Below, one piece after another: positions 17,128-24,717 of a DNA stretch of 50,814 bases (the stretch's first letter is position 1; the number at the start of each line of letters is the position of its first letter). The stretch lies in NCBI GenBank assembly GCA_937892845.1, contig CALBGP010000022.1, forward strand, positions 1-50,814, read 5' to 3'. Made by a program: the position numbers and the translations under genes. The stretch comes from an uncultured Eggerthellaceae bacterium. Its GTDB lineage: Bacteria > Actinomycetota > Coriobacteriia > Coriobacteriales > Eggerthellaceae. The notes below the pieces were generated by a model. The model saw nothing but the letters and a program-made list of their open reading frames with translations. It had not been told where the DNA came from and ran no database searches.

Positions 17128-18372
17128 TCATTCAGCGGTGTGTTCCTGCTTGACAACCGAATCGGCAAGCCAGGGAATGAATTTGATCATCTGCTTTCGC
17201 ACGGTTTCATTTGCGCTTTCGCGCAAGTTGGCGAACGTGTGCAAGATGATCTCTTTCGTTTCATGGTCGAGTTTAACACCGTTATAGACCATCGCGGCGA
17301 TATTTCCCACCAAGCCGTCTTGGAAATCGCTCCAGCTTTTCGCCTCGTTGACGGTAAGAAGATTGAAAACGGTATCGATGAACTGCTCGCGCTGCTGGGG
17401 TGTGCAGCTTTCGAGCCATAGGTCCAGTGTCTGATCGAATAGCTGAGCGCTCCGGTTGAGTTTTTCCTGGTAGAGGAAATCGTGACCGGAGACTATCCAT
17501 GAAAGCGGGTTGTGCTGGAAAATCAAAGAGGCCGTTGACTGGACCACATGGAAATCGTCGCGCTTCTCAAGAATGAGGCCGAAAACGGAGCTTTCAGGTA
17601 CCGTCTTGTGAAGCTTGTTCTGGAATGCCGGCGTATCTATTCTCGGTGAAGGGTCTTGCAGAAAGCTCGGTCCGTCGTGATTGAAGACTTCGCTGATACG
17701 ATCGAATCCTGTTTCGTCAATGGTGAGTACCGCGTATTCGGCCAGGTTTCCGCCTTTCGAGTGCCCTCCGACATAGATGTTGAGGTCTGCAGGCAAGGCT
17801 GAGAGAACGCCCGATAGATACAGCAGCGCCGTTGTCTGGGACGGTATGACGGTCTTGAAGCTCAGATTGAAGTCTTCTTTCCATCCGTTGAGGGTGCCGT
17901 CCGTGCCCCTGAAGGCAATGTAGGCATTCCTGTCATCTAAGAGAAACGTGACTGCGCTGAATTGCTTTTCAATGTTGTCAACGTGCTCATTGCTGAAAAA
18001 GCAGATCTTGAGGTCTTTGTACCTGCGACAACGCGCCAAAGCAACGAGCATGTCCTCGACGCCCTCTGTGCTCTCCATCCATGACCCGCGGGTCAATTCG
18101 TTGAAGTCCCCGAAACGAAGTACGTCGATGATGCTTATCGATTGGGATGTGTAGACCGATTCGTAGGGGTAGCTATCATAATTGAGGTACGATAGAGATG
18201 AAAGCACCAGGCTGTCTACTGGATTGAATGGCACCGTGTCGAAATCTTGCTGGCACCTTTCCAGGTAATCGCGGAGTGTGGGTTCATCAATGGCGAAAGT
18301 GGTTGATGGGGAGTCGGGCGGCATCGCTTCTTTTGGCCCTTCGTCTGCCTGCGTAATATCTTCAAGGGCCAT
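17128..18372 (-). CDS. DUF2974 (Mbeg1-like) alpha/beta-hydrolase
   Basis: A 414-residue cytoplasmic protein of the DUF2974/Mbeg1-like group, which has a lipase class 3-type alpha/beta-hydrolase fold. The nucleophile elbow is GGHSKGGNLAEYA, preceded by AYIAFRGTDGTLNGWKEDF, a typical lipase-like strand-loop. No signal peptide or membrane helix is seen. AGGAGG lies 7 bases before the ATG. It is 60 bases upstream of menA on the same strand and may be co-transcribed with it. The physiological substrate of this family is not established. Confidence 0.85.
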   Translation of the reverse strand: MALEDITQADEGPKEAMPPDSPSTTFAIDEPTLRDYLERCQQDFDTVPFNPVDSLVLSSLSYLNYDSYPYESVYTSQSISIIDVLRFGDFNELTRGSWMESTEGVEDMLVALARCRRYKDLKICFFSNEHVDNIEKQFSAVTFLLDDRNAYIAFRGTDGTLNGWKEDFNLSFKTVIPSQTTALLYLSGVLSALPADLNIYVGGHSKGGNLAEYAVLTIDETGFDRISEVFNHDGPSFLQDPSPRIDTPAFQNKLHKTVPESSVFGLILEKRDDFHVVQSTASLIFQHNPLSWIVSGHDFLYQEKLNRSAQLFDQTLDLWLESCTPQQREQFIDTVFNLLTVNEAKSWSDFQDGLVGNIAAMVYNGVKLDHETKEIILHTFANLRESANETVRKQMIKFIPWLADSVVKQEHTAE

Positions 18373-18624
18373 GGTGGTGCCTCCTGTGCATGGATCCCGA
18401 TGGGTTTCATAATGCGTTGCGTGAGCGTTGCGAAATTCTGTTTTGGGTTTTCAGTATATTCCATATGTCGGTCATCGATACGCCTGTTTGTCCGTCAGTC
18501 GCTAAATAGAGCCGAAACCTAACGAATCAAGCTATTTGGCTATTCGCCATGTTGACACGGGATATTCGAGATGCAACCATAGGGCCAGTCCACGGGGATG
18601 GACGACACAGGAAAGGGGTTTACT

Positions 18625-19190
18625 ATGGGATTGAAGAAAGTCCTTGCGGTTTCCGTTCTGAGCTTGGTGCTCGCATTTTCCGGGTTGGCCTTGTTCGGAT
18701 GCGGGGGGGTCCGTCCGATGAGCAGGTCATTCGCGATCAGCTTACTTCGGAGCTTGATACCATCAAGAACATCTCGGATGAGTCTGTGGCTGCGTTCACT
18801 GAAGGTGCCGGCGAAGATGCATTCATGGAGTTCGGCATCTCCAATGAGCAGTTCGTAACCGAGTATTTCAAAGGCTTTGATTACTCGATTGACTCCGTAA
18901 CCGTTAATGGGGACACGGCTGAGGCCCAGATCACCATGACTTCTCGTACCATGACTGACTTCACCGCAGTTTTCTCGGCGAAGGCTGATGAGCTTGCTTC
19001 TGGCGACGAGATTCTGACGATTGAGTCTGAAGAGGAGCTGAACCAAAGGCTTGGCGAGCTCATCATGCAGAGCATCCAGGATACTGAGCTGAAGCAATGC
19101 GGCCCTGTTACCATCACGTTCACCAAGGTTGATGGGGAATGGACGCCTGATGGTTCAGCATCCGACATTCTGTCTCAGGTTCTACTTTAG
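18625..19190 (+). pseudogene. Lipoprotein gene with frameshift at a G7 tract
   Basis: The first frame begins at ATG 18625 after GAAAGGGG and encodes a lipoprotein signal (GLKKVLAVSVLSLVLAFSG, lipobox LFGC). The reading frame is then lost in a run of seven G (18703-18709), exactly after the lipobox Cys. The rest of the protein continues in another frame to 19190 (SDEQVIRDQLTSELDTIKN and so on), about 155 residues, with a DUF4854/DUF5105-like pattern of small extracytoplasmic lipoproteins. Eight or five G would restore one frame. It may be a phase-variable gene, a recent mutation or a sequencing error. Function unknown. Confidence 0.75.
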
Positions 19191-19243
19191 GTCTTAGCAT
19201 TCGGTTGGTTGCTCAAAGCTTCATGCCAATCTGCGCGTGATGT

Positions 19244-19447
19244 TTATCCAACCTTGCATGCGCGCGTATTTTGACCACAAGGGGTGCGGCGGAAATCCTT
19301 GAGAACGGAGGGGCCGCCTCGTCGCTGGGCCGCTAGGCCCAGCGACTCCCTGTACTGCCGCGGGCTCATCAAGCCCAGCGATTCCCTGATTCTTCCTCAT
19401 TGCAGTACTCGGGCCACGCGCAGAGCCTCTCGATGAACTTCTCCGTG
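19244..19447 (-). mobile_element. IS3-family transposase remnant (OrfB C-terminus)
   Basis: On the minus strand the translation EKFIERLCAWPEYCNEE joins, after a small frame slip, RIRESLGLMSPRQYRESLG and a short tail to a stop near 19244. This is the end of an IS3-type OrfB integrase (pattern: YxN-x-RI...L-G-x-SP-x-x-YR). The upstream catalytic DDE core is missing; the match stops abruptly at about 19447, where phage-type plus-strand coding starts. The stretch 19191-19243 between the lipoprotein and this remnant shows nothing recognisable. Confidence 0.75.
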
Positions 19448-19457
19448 CCGACCCCGG

Positions 19458-19577
19458 ACCTTCTTCAAGGACGATTACCGGTTCGAGCGCGTATGGAACG
19501 ACCCAGCCAAGTACGTGGAGCACCTGCGCGGCTACGAATGCGTGCTCACGCCGTTGGCGCTGAACGATGCAGGATGA
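19458..19577 (+). pseudogene. DUF4417 protein fragment (C-terminal 39 residues)
   Basis: An open frame reads TFFKDDYRFERVWNDP, then AKYVEHLRGYECVLTP, and ends at a TGA at 19575-19577. The pattern D-Y-R-F-E-R-x-W-x-D-P followed by V-L-[TS]-P is typical of DUF4417, a family common in phages and mobile elements. The N-terminal part is gone, cut where the IS3 remnant begins. The final codons overlap the next start as ATGA, so the two genes were translationally coupled before decay. Confidence 0.6.
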
Positions 19578-20428
19578 CAGTTGGCGACAATCGCGTGAAC
19601 CGTCTGCGTGCTGGCGGTGCCACCGATAAATACCTTGCGGAAATGTACGATGGGAGCCGTGCCCCTCGCGCATCTGGAGTCGGAAATCGCGACGCGATGA
19701 AGCAGGCCGAGGATGGCACGAAAAGTGCGGTGCGCACCCGTGCTGCAGCAAGCGACGCTCCCGCGAGAAAAGTCACCAAGGCAGCCTCGGGCAAACCAAG
19801 AGGCATGACTGAATCGACGTACGCACGATACAGGTCAGATGGGTTCAGCGATTCAGAGATAAGAAACATCTGGAAAGACACGCTCGAAACGCGCAAACGC
19901 ATGAAGCAGAATGCAGGTAAGCCGGAGCGCTACATCACCTTTTCAACCTACGAGAACGTCCAAAGGCGGCTCAACAGGGACGTCGACAGATGGTTTGGGA
20001 GGGGGCATGGGCTAATGGGCGGGCGCGGCGTATCGAGCGGCTTCTACAAGCTCAACGGCAAAGCAAACGTTTACGGAGACGAATACGCGTCGGTGATGGC
20101 CTCTCTCGGAAGAATCAAGATAGTGGCCCAAAGGGAGGGCAAGGCGATGAAGGCCCCCGTTGAGTCGATGACCCCCGGGCGTGTTTACGCAACAGCGAAT
20201 AAGGAGACGGGTGAGCTCCATTCTCTTTCGTACATCGGCTCGGATGGCAAGGCATACAAACAGGTAGACTATCAAGATCATAAAGGGATGGACATACACG
20301 CCCATGACATCAGTTACGATGATAAGGGTAAGCTGATACGCAGCGATTCCAGAAAAGCGAGCAGGAACGAGCGCAATACGGCTTACTCTGTTAGGCGATA
20401 CGTGCAATCAAAGGGAGGTGCAGGATGA
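19574..20428 (+). CDS. Putative phage-associated toxin, cassette 1
   Basis: A 284-residue protein I do not recognise by family. The start ATG 19574 overlaps the DUF4417 stop. Residues 1-85 are Ala/Arg-rich; 85-170 hold a helical segment (ESTYARYRSDGFSDSEIRN, YITFSTYENVQRRLNRDVD); the last 110 residues look like a compact enzymatic domain with GRVYATANKETGELHSLSYI, then GKAYKQVDYQDHKGMDIHAHD, a His/Asp-rich end resembling C-terminal nuclease-type toxin domains of polymorphic toxins. The next small gene starts within its stop codon (ATGA), as in toxin-immunity pairs elsewhere in this island. Toxin role is inferred from domain style and context, not from a firm family match. Confidence 0.55.
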   Translation: MTVGDNRVNRLRAGGATDKYLAEMYDGSRAPRASGVGNRDAMKQAEDGTKSAVRTRAAASDAPARKVTKAASGKPRGMTESTYARYRSDGFSDSEIRNIWKDTLETRKRMKQNAGKPERYITFSTYENVQRRLNRDVDRWFGRGHGLMGGRGVSSGFYKLNGKANVYGDEYASVMASLGRIKIVAQREGKAMKAPVESMTPGRVYATANKETGELHSLSYIGSDGKAYKQVDYQDHKGMDIHAHDISYDDKGKLIRSDSRKASRNERNTAYSVRRYVQSKGGAG

Positions 20429-20751
20429 TGGGAAGGCTTGTCAAGCATTACGGCACTTTCGAAAAAGAAGACTTCGTAACTGCGATCATGCAGGAATACG
20501 ATGAAAAGCTGTTCACCTACAACGGCCGAGACTACATGATCGACCAGAAGTTCGACAGAAAACTTGAGCGCCGCGAATTCTTCTTCATTAACGCTCTGGG
20601 CATGCGCACGGGCGTCGGCATAAAGCAGCTTTCAGCCCGCTATCCATCACTTGAAGAGCTCCTTAACGCTCCTGAGCTTGACGGCAAATCGTTTATGGAG
20701 CGCTATGACGAACTTCTCACATGCGACTACGTGAAATACATAACTGAGTGA
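20425..20751 (+). CDS. Putative immunity protein, cassette 1
   Basis: A 108-residue acidic, soluble protein with no recognised domain (FEKEDFVTAIMQEYDEKLFT, RYPSLEELLNAPELDGKSF). AAGGGAGG is present just upstream and the ATG overlaps the stop of the preceding gene by 4 bases, which couples their translation. A terminator follows 20 bases after the stop. Small, acidic and translationally coupled genes directly 3' of a toxin are the usual form of immunity genes. No family was recognised, so the assignment depends on position. Confidence 0.5.
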   Translation: MMGRLVKHYGTFEKEDFVTAIMQEYDEKLFTYNGRDYMIDQKFDRKLERREFFFINALGMRTGVGIKQLSARYPSLEELLNAPELDGKSFMERYDELLTCDYVKYITE

Positions 20752-20772
20752 CAGATAATCACTGCAGCCTTT

Positions 20773-20798
20773 AAGCCTCTCTGAACGGGGGGCTTTTT
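20773..20798 (+). terminator. Terminator closing toxin-immunity cassette 1
   Basis: A nine-pair stem with G-U pairs (AAGCCTCTC, 20773-20781, with GGGGGGCTT, 20787-20795) runs straight into T5. The sequence that follows, CTTTTTCATGCCCG, is nearly the same as that after the terminator of cassette 4 (25204-25218). Confidence 0.75.
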
Positions 20799-20822
20799 CA
20801 TGCCCGGAAGGAGGCGCGCGGC

Positions 20823-21115
20823 ATGGAGAGCAACCGGCACCCTACATTCGCCGCGAACCTCCCCGAATACGAATGCACCGACGGATCCGACGCATGCGCG
20901 CTCGTAGCCGCTTATTTCGACGAACCGCTTGAGTGGCAGCGGTGGGCGATGTGCTCGACGGCGACCGCTGGGAGGCCTACTTCGGCAGCATATTCGCGCT
21001 CACGGCCGATGAGAACGGCGACAAACCGGCCACGGGGAGCTACCCAGTCGGCGATGTGGAGCCGCTCGTGCGCGCGAGAGTCGGCCACCGCGAAGCCGCT
21101 GGACGCCGCCAATGA
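20823..21115 (+). pseudogene. Decayed phage gene, possibly terminase large subunit N-terminus
   Basis: AAGGAGG (20808-20814) precedes an ATG whose product begins ESNRHPTFAANLPEYECTDG and reaches EPLEWQR near 20942. This resembles the opening of phage terminase large subunits (acidic start, then L-x-x-WQ). The sensible reading then moves to another frame (AVGDVLDGDRWEAYFGSIFA, then LTADENGDKP) and stops at 21115. No Walker A motif is found, so only a fragment remains. The terminase idea rests on a short resemblance; another phage gene is possible. It is cut at about 21117 by the oppositely oriented capsid fragment. Confidence 0.35.
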
Positions 21116-21119
21116 CGCG

Positions 21120-21212
21120 GCCGTCCAGGTTGGCGGTGCAGGAGGCCTTGGCGGCCAGGATGTCGAGCTTCTTGGTGTACAGGGACACCTTCTTGGAGAA
21201 ATCGTTGGGCAT
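21120..21212 (-). pseudogene. Phage major capsid protein fragment (first 31 residues)
   Basis: On the minus strand the frame starts at ATG 21212 with PNDFSKKVSLYTKKLDILAA and continues to ANLDG, a start typical of one group of phage coat proteins (M-P-N-D-F-x-K-K... followed by a predicted helix). It begins 10 bases after the scaffold gene on the same strand, the normal order in phage head modules. Meaningful sequence ends at about 21120, where plus-strand DNA of a different phage module is joined. Confidence 0.5.
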
Positions 21213-21221
21213 GTCTGCTCC

Positions 21222-21557
21222 TTACTTGAATTTGCCGAGGATGCGGTCGACCAGCTCCTCGTCGTCCTTGCCGGTCCCTCCCTCGGGCTTGAGGCCCGTG
21301 AAGCCGGTCTGCTTCGTCTCGAAGGGGAACGGGCATTCGGACTTCAGCTCCGCGATCTTCTTGTCCCGTGCGTCGATGTCGCGGCGGTACTTCTCGCGGT
21401 TGATGCCTGGCTGCCCGTGGCCGTCCCTCGGCTCGCCGCCGCCCTCGGGTTCGGGTTCGGCGCCGGGTGCGCCTTCCGAGCCGCCCTCGGGTTCGGGGTC
21501 GTCCTTGGGGGCCGCGCCCTTCTCATCGGCCTGCGCCCGCTTCCCGTCTTCTCCCAT
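21222..21557 (-). CDS. Phage capsid scaffold-like protein, cassette 2
   Basis: A 111-residue acidic protein. The first 60 residues are low-complexity (Gly/Pro/Glu: EPEGGSEGAPGAEPEPEGGG), followed by a charged helix (REKYRRDIDARDKKIAELKS) and a C-terminal end rich in acidic residues with LVDRILGKFK. Size, composition and its position immediately before a capsid gene match phage scaffold proteins (GP20/DUF4355-like). Strong GC bias as in the rest of the island. It is separated from immunity gene 2 by a terminator. The central coiled coil is shorter than usual, so it may be internally deleted. Confidence 0.6.
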   Translation of the reverse strand: MGEDGKRAQADEKGAAPKDDPEPEGGSEGAPGAEPEPEGGGEPRDGHGQPGINREKYRRDIDARDKKIAELKSECPFPFETKQTGFTGLKPEGGTGKDDEELVDRILGKFK

Positions 21558-21672
21558 GTTCCTCTCCTGTACTAGGTTTGTTTGCGCCTTCCCCGCGCGG
21601 TGTAGGGGGCTTTTCTCGCTTGCCCGAGCGGTTGCAGGTTACCTGGGGTGTCGCAGGGGGGCGGGAACATGC

Positions 21673-21697
21673 AAAAGCCCCGCGCGGGTCGGGGCTT
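21673..21697 (-). terminator. Terminator closing toxin-immunity cassette 2
   Basis: An 8-bp stem AAGCCCCG/CGGGGCTT (21675-21682 with 21690-21697) runs into TTTT on the minus strand. The minus-strand sequence GGGGCTTTTGCATG and the following CCCG match the terminator ends of cassettes 1 and 4, so this boundary appears to be shared by the three cassettes. It sits between the immunity gene and the scaffold gene. Confidence 0.75.
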
Positions 21698-21740
21698 GGG
21701 CGGGTCGGTTGTTCGGTTTGCTGCGGCGTCTTGTACGGGG

Positions 21741-21965
21741 TCAGTACAGGGATCCTTCCGGAAGAGGGGCAACCTCACCCCATCGCCAGCGTGGGCTGTT
21801 CTGATCGAACGGGATTCCTGTCTCCAAGCTGTATTGCATCTCTTCGATGAAATCCTCCCCATTGAAGTCGTCGGCGTAGATCGGGACGCAGATGCCCTCA
21901 CCGAATCGTTCTCGGTACAGGCGGAAGAGTTCGATGAAAAGTTCATTCTGCTCTTTTGTCGTCAT
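21741..21965 (-). CDS. Putative immunity protein, cassette 2
   Basis: A 74-residue acidic soluble protein (TTKEQNELFIELFRLYRERF, FGEGICVPIYADDFNGEDF, PRWRWGEVAPLPEGSLY). Its ATG at 21965 lies inside the last codons of the zincin-like toxin gene (overlap of 23 bases), with a G-rich Shine-Dalgarno-like stretch upstream. No family recognised. Like immunity protein 3 it begins MTTK. Position directly 3' of the toxin and before the terminator supports an immunity role. Confidence 0.55.
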   Translation of the reverse strand: MTTKEQNELFIELFRLYRERFGEGICVPIYADDFNGEDFIEEMQYSLETGIPFDQNSPRWRWGEVAPLPEGSLY

Positions 21966-22985
21966 CGCTCATGGCCTCCAGCGGTTCATCAAGTATCGTT
22001 GCCGTTTCGGGAAACAGCTCTTTTATCGCTTCGTATTCTACGGGATTGCCAACTGCGCTTCCACTGTAGTTGGCGAGCCATTCGGCGCAGACGTTGCCGA
22101 TCGTACCCCAATTATTCTTGCCGTTGGCGTCGCTTCCGAAATGGCCGTATCCGAGACTCTGTTTTCCGCGGGTTGCGGTGTTCAGGAAGTCTGACAGGAA
22201 GGAAATGCTCTCGTATGATGAATCCAGTCCACCACCCAATGCGACGGCCAAAACAAACTGCTCAATATTCTCCCCTGCATCGCGCCCGTTTTTTGAGGGA
22301 CTCGAGGTCACGTTCAAGTGAATGAAGGATGCTCTTTCCCTGTGATGAGAACACCGAGGAGCTGATCCGGTTCGGCCCCGTTGTGAATTTGCCGCCTTTG
22401 CCATGGACGACCGTCCCTAGGTAATCCTCCAGGTGCAGCACCTCGTGTGCGGCGACCTTGTCCGCGATGTCCTTGCGGAGAGGGATGATGACGGCTTTCT
22501 CGGCGGGATTGAATTCTGGAACGAGGAGCTTGCCCTTGTCATCCTGCTTGCGCTTTTCCCAGCGCTTGAACATCGCCCTCGTGGCCACCGAGCGGGCGAA
22601 GATGGCCGCCGCGTTCATCCTGGTCCGGTCTCCCGACAGCATGGCCTCTTCGACGCAGGAAGCAAGGCTTGCCCGCCTCTTCTCGCCGAGCCATACGCGC
22701 AGTTTCCCGCTGCCTCCTACGACCTTTGCTTCTGCGGTCGTGACCTTGCCGGATCTCGCGCGCGCCTCCTCGATGTCGCCGCGCGTGCTCTGCAGCGCGA
22801 TGCCCGCCATCGCCGCCAGCGCATCCTGCTCGTTTCCCGGCAGGCTCCTGAAGGAGGCGGGTCTGATGCCATGCTCCCTCAGCTCTTCGGAAAGCACCTT
22901 CCTCGCTGCCGTCTTCGATGCGCTCGAATCCGCCATCATGCGCCTGCCCTTCGGGCTGGCCAGGAACTCGTCGACGCTGTTTCTG
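21943..22985 (-). pseudogene. Zincin-like (HEXXH) phage toxin, cassette 2, frameshifted and 5' truncated
   Basis: Minus-strand frame from the IS21 end at about 22985. The first 150 residues are helical (VDEFLASPKGRRMM, ARKVLSEELREHGIRP), resembling the variable part of phage head proteins. Then comes VAAHEVLHLEDYLG: the HEVLH codons are 22433-22447, a zinc metallopeptidase motif. The frame breaks at a run of six A (minus strand; T6 at 22289-22294). One base fewer gives a continuous product onward: GRDAGENIEQFVLAVALGGG, then WGTIGNVCAEWLANY and ELFPETATILDEPLEAM, ending at 21943. The later Glu in CAEWLA could be the third zinc ligand of a gluzincin. A cut-off 5' end plus the frameshift make it probably inactive in this genome. 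Confidence 0.65.
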
Positions 22986-23480
22986 TCAAGGCTAAACTGA
23001 ACACCGTGGCATGACCGAATTGGACACTTTGGCAAGCATGCCGCGTTTGCTAGCTTTTGGCTTTTCCCAGCATGAGCGAAGTTTCCATGCGGAGGCTCGC
23101 GCCGGTGAACTTGATCAAGCGCCCGTGATTCACTGTGCGGTCGATCAAGTTCACCGGCCATCTTGTCGTCGCCGAGCACCGTTCCCCATTTTGAGAACTC
23201 GATGTTCGTGGTTATCACCAGGCTGCGCTTCTCGTGGCAGTCGGAAATCACCTGGAACAGCAGCTGCGCGCTCTCGATGTCGAGCGGAACATACCCGAAA
23301 TTCATCCAGGATGATGAGGTCGTTTTTCGAGATATCCCGCATGCATGCCTCCAGTGCATGCTCGCGGTTGGCCCGGCCCAGCGCCATCGCGAGCTCGGCG
23401 GTCGTGTGGAAGCGAACCGTCTCGCCGGCCTTGAGGATGCGGTACATGGCCTTGAAGTCGTCCATGAGGATCAGGCCGAA
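22985..23480 (-). mobile_element. IS21-family remnant (istB C-terminal part, frameshifted)
   Basis: The minus strand encodes the second half of IstB, the AAA+ ATPase of IS21 elements, in pieces: ETVRFHTTAELAMALGRA and KNDLIILDEF in one frame, then GYVPLDIESAQLLFQVISDC and VITTNIEFSKWGTVLGDDKM in a second, and LIDRTVNHGRLIKFTGASLR in a third, so at least two frameshifts. Walker A and istA are missing. The outer end near 22985 reads TGTCAAGGCTAAACTG, similar to IS21 termini. The element interrupts the zincin toxin gene on one side and abuts immunity gene 3 on the other, so an insertion followed by a deletion explains the junction. Confidence 0.82.
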
Positions 23481-23761
23481 GGCGCATGGGCGATTGCGTA
23501 ATCCCTGAATGCCGGGGTGAGTTCGATGTCGTATTTCTCGAAGTGGTAGGCGTCCTTGTTGCTCCATGAGAATCCGTCTTTGACGGTGGCGCATTCGGGT
23601 ATGTCTGTCTCTTCTCCGGCCATCTCGTCTTCGAGGTATCCGGCGGCGGCGATATCGTAAGATGTCGCGCGAAAGAACCGCAGAATGGCCTGCTTATCCG
23701 GGTCCTGGACATGAAAGACGGCATAGGCGCCTTCTGGCCTTATTCTGGCCTTAGTTGTCAT
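23471..23761 (-). CDS. Putative immunity protein, cassette 3
   Basis: A 96-residue acidic protein starting at ATG 23761 after AAAGGA. Sequence landmarks are PEGAYAVFHVQDPDKQAI, EDEMAGEETDIPE and GFSWSNKDAYHFEKYDIEL, a style common in small immunity proteins (acidic, with a W-S-x-K-D-x-Y-x-F-E-K-Y block). Its start overlaps the stop of a toxin C-terminal fragment by 11 bases. The last few residues may come from the IS21 junction at about 23480, so the true C-terminus could be missing. Confidence 0.5.
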   Translation of the reverse strand: MTTKARIRPEGAYAVFHVQDPDKQAILRFFRATSYDIAAAGYLEDEMAGEETDIPECATVKDGFSWSNKDAYHFEKYDIELTPAFRDYAIAHAPSA

Positions 23762-23876
23762 TGCGCCATCCTTTCGGATAGAGGGTTTTCCATGTTCCAT
23801 CATAATCCCCCTGTTCTCTTCCGGTCTCAATCTTTCCATCGTCGTACACCCAAATTGTATCGGTAGGTGCCGTGAC
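23751..23876 (-). pseudogene. C-terminal stub of a phage toxin, cassette 3
   Basis: The last 41 codons of a minus-strand gene: VTAPTDTIWVYDDGKIETGR, then GDYDGTWKTLYPKGW and a stop at 23751. The stop overlaps the start of the next small gene, exactly the arrangement seen for the other toxin-immunity pairs here. Upstream of about 23876 the minus strand is non-coding and the plus strand becomes the MuF gene, so this is a recombination joint. Toxin class cannot be told from this short piece. Confidence 0.5.
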
Positions 23877-23900
23877 AGGCTGAGGCCGAGGTACGCCCGC

Positions 23901-24713
23901 GTGCCGCAGGGCGCGGAGACGTGCCGGTTCTGCATCATGCTCGCCAGCTGCGGCGCCGTTTACGAGAGCGAGCTCACGGCTGGCGCCGTGAGGCATTTCC
24001 ACCCGAACTGCGACTGCAAGATAGTCCCCGATTGGGGCGGCGGCATCGAGGGCTACGACGAGAAGGTCGATTACTGCTACGACGTGTACAGCCATCCCGA
24101 GAAGCACCCTGAGATAAACGAGGCCATCAACGCCCGCCGCCGCGAGCTGTACCGGGAGAAGCATCCGAAGGAGGGCGGCAACGACGGGCGCTTTCCGAGA
24201 ATCATCGGAGAACATTCCATGGAGGATGACCTCAGAGCGACGAATCCGCACTTTAGCGAGGGTCTACAATGGCAGATCAACTGTCAAAGATGTGTCCCTG
24301 CTTACGAGATGAGGCGACGAGGGTTCGACGTTGTCGCGAAACCACGCGAACTTGACGCATCAGGACTCGAGCCGTCCAAGAACGATCGGGCTGCTGAATC
24401 CTGGTATACCATTTTCAAGGGCGCCCAATGGATCGCATGCCCAGGCACTGGAAAAACGGAGATAGACAGGCTCATGGGGGAATGGGGCGATGGAGCGAGG
24501 GCTGAGGTGTATGTCGCATGGAACAAAGGCGGCGCTCATGTGTTCGTTGCCGAAAACATCAACGGACGCATACAATACATATGCCCGCAGTCGAACAGCG
24601 TTGACTATTCGCTTGCGTTCGAAGAGGCTGTTGAGGGCATGACGGTGGTTGCGAGAATCGACCATCTTGAGCCGTCGGATATGATTGGCGAATGCTGTGA
24701 ATCAAGGAGGTAA
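23901..24713 (+). CDS. MuF-linked papain-fold (Tox-PL-like) toxin, cassette 4, 5' truncated
   Basis: A 270-residue frame (first available start GTG 23901) whose beginning is the end of a phage MuF/minor head domain: VPQGAETCRFCIMLASCG, then HFHPNCDCKIVPDW, with the C-x2-C and H-x-N-C-x-C pattern of that family. Coding resemblance extends a few codons upstream (YAR) to the joint at about 23877, so portal and MuF N-terminus are lost. From residue about 105 it carries a papain-fold toxin domain like Tox-PL glutamine deamidases: NPHFSEGLQWQINCQRCVPA (catalytic Cys), ELRRRG-like EMRRRGFDVVAK, KGGAHVFVAENING (catalytic His) and YICPQ (third catalytic region). The immunity gene starts 4 bases later behind AAGGAGG. 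In related phage proteins the toxin travels with the capsid. Confidence 0.72.
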   Translation: MPQGAETCRFCIMLASCGAVYESELTAGAVRHFHPNCDCKIVPDWGGGIEGYDEKVDYCYDVYSHPEKHPEINEAINARRRELYREKHPKEGGNDGRFPRIIGEHSMEDDLRATNPHFSEGLQWQINCQRCVPAYEMRRRGFDVVAKPRELDASGLEPSKNDRAAESWYTIFKGAQWIACPGTGKTEIDRLMGEWGDGARAEVYVAWNKGGAHVFVAENINGRIQYICPQSNSVDYSLAFEEAVEGMTVVARIDHLEPSDMIGECCESRR

Positions 24714-24717
24714 CGGC

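Noticed and set aside
20912..21112. Minus-strand 66-codon frame overlapping the terminase-like fragment
   Set aside because: Plausible composition, but it runs across the joint near 21117 and has no ribosome-binding site; the plus-strand reading fits phage genes better.
22289..22294. A-AAA-AAC type slippery site as programmed -1 frameshift in the zincin toxin
   Set aside because: The run resembles a -1 heptamer, but the frame change needed here is +1 relative to the upstream reading frame, and the downstream frame overlaps the upstream one by only a few codons. A simple indel in the A run explains it better.
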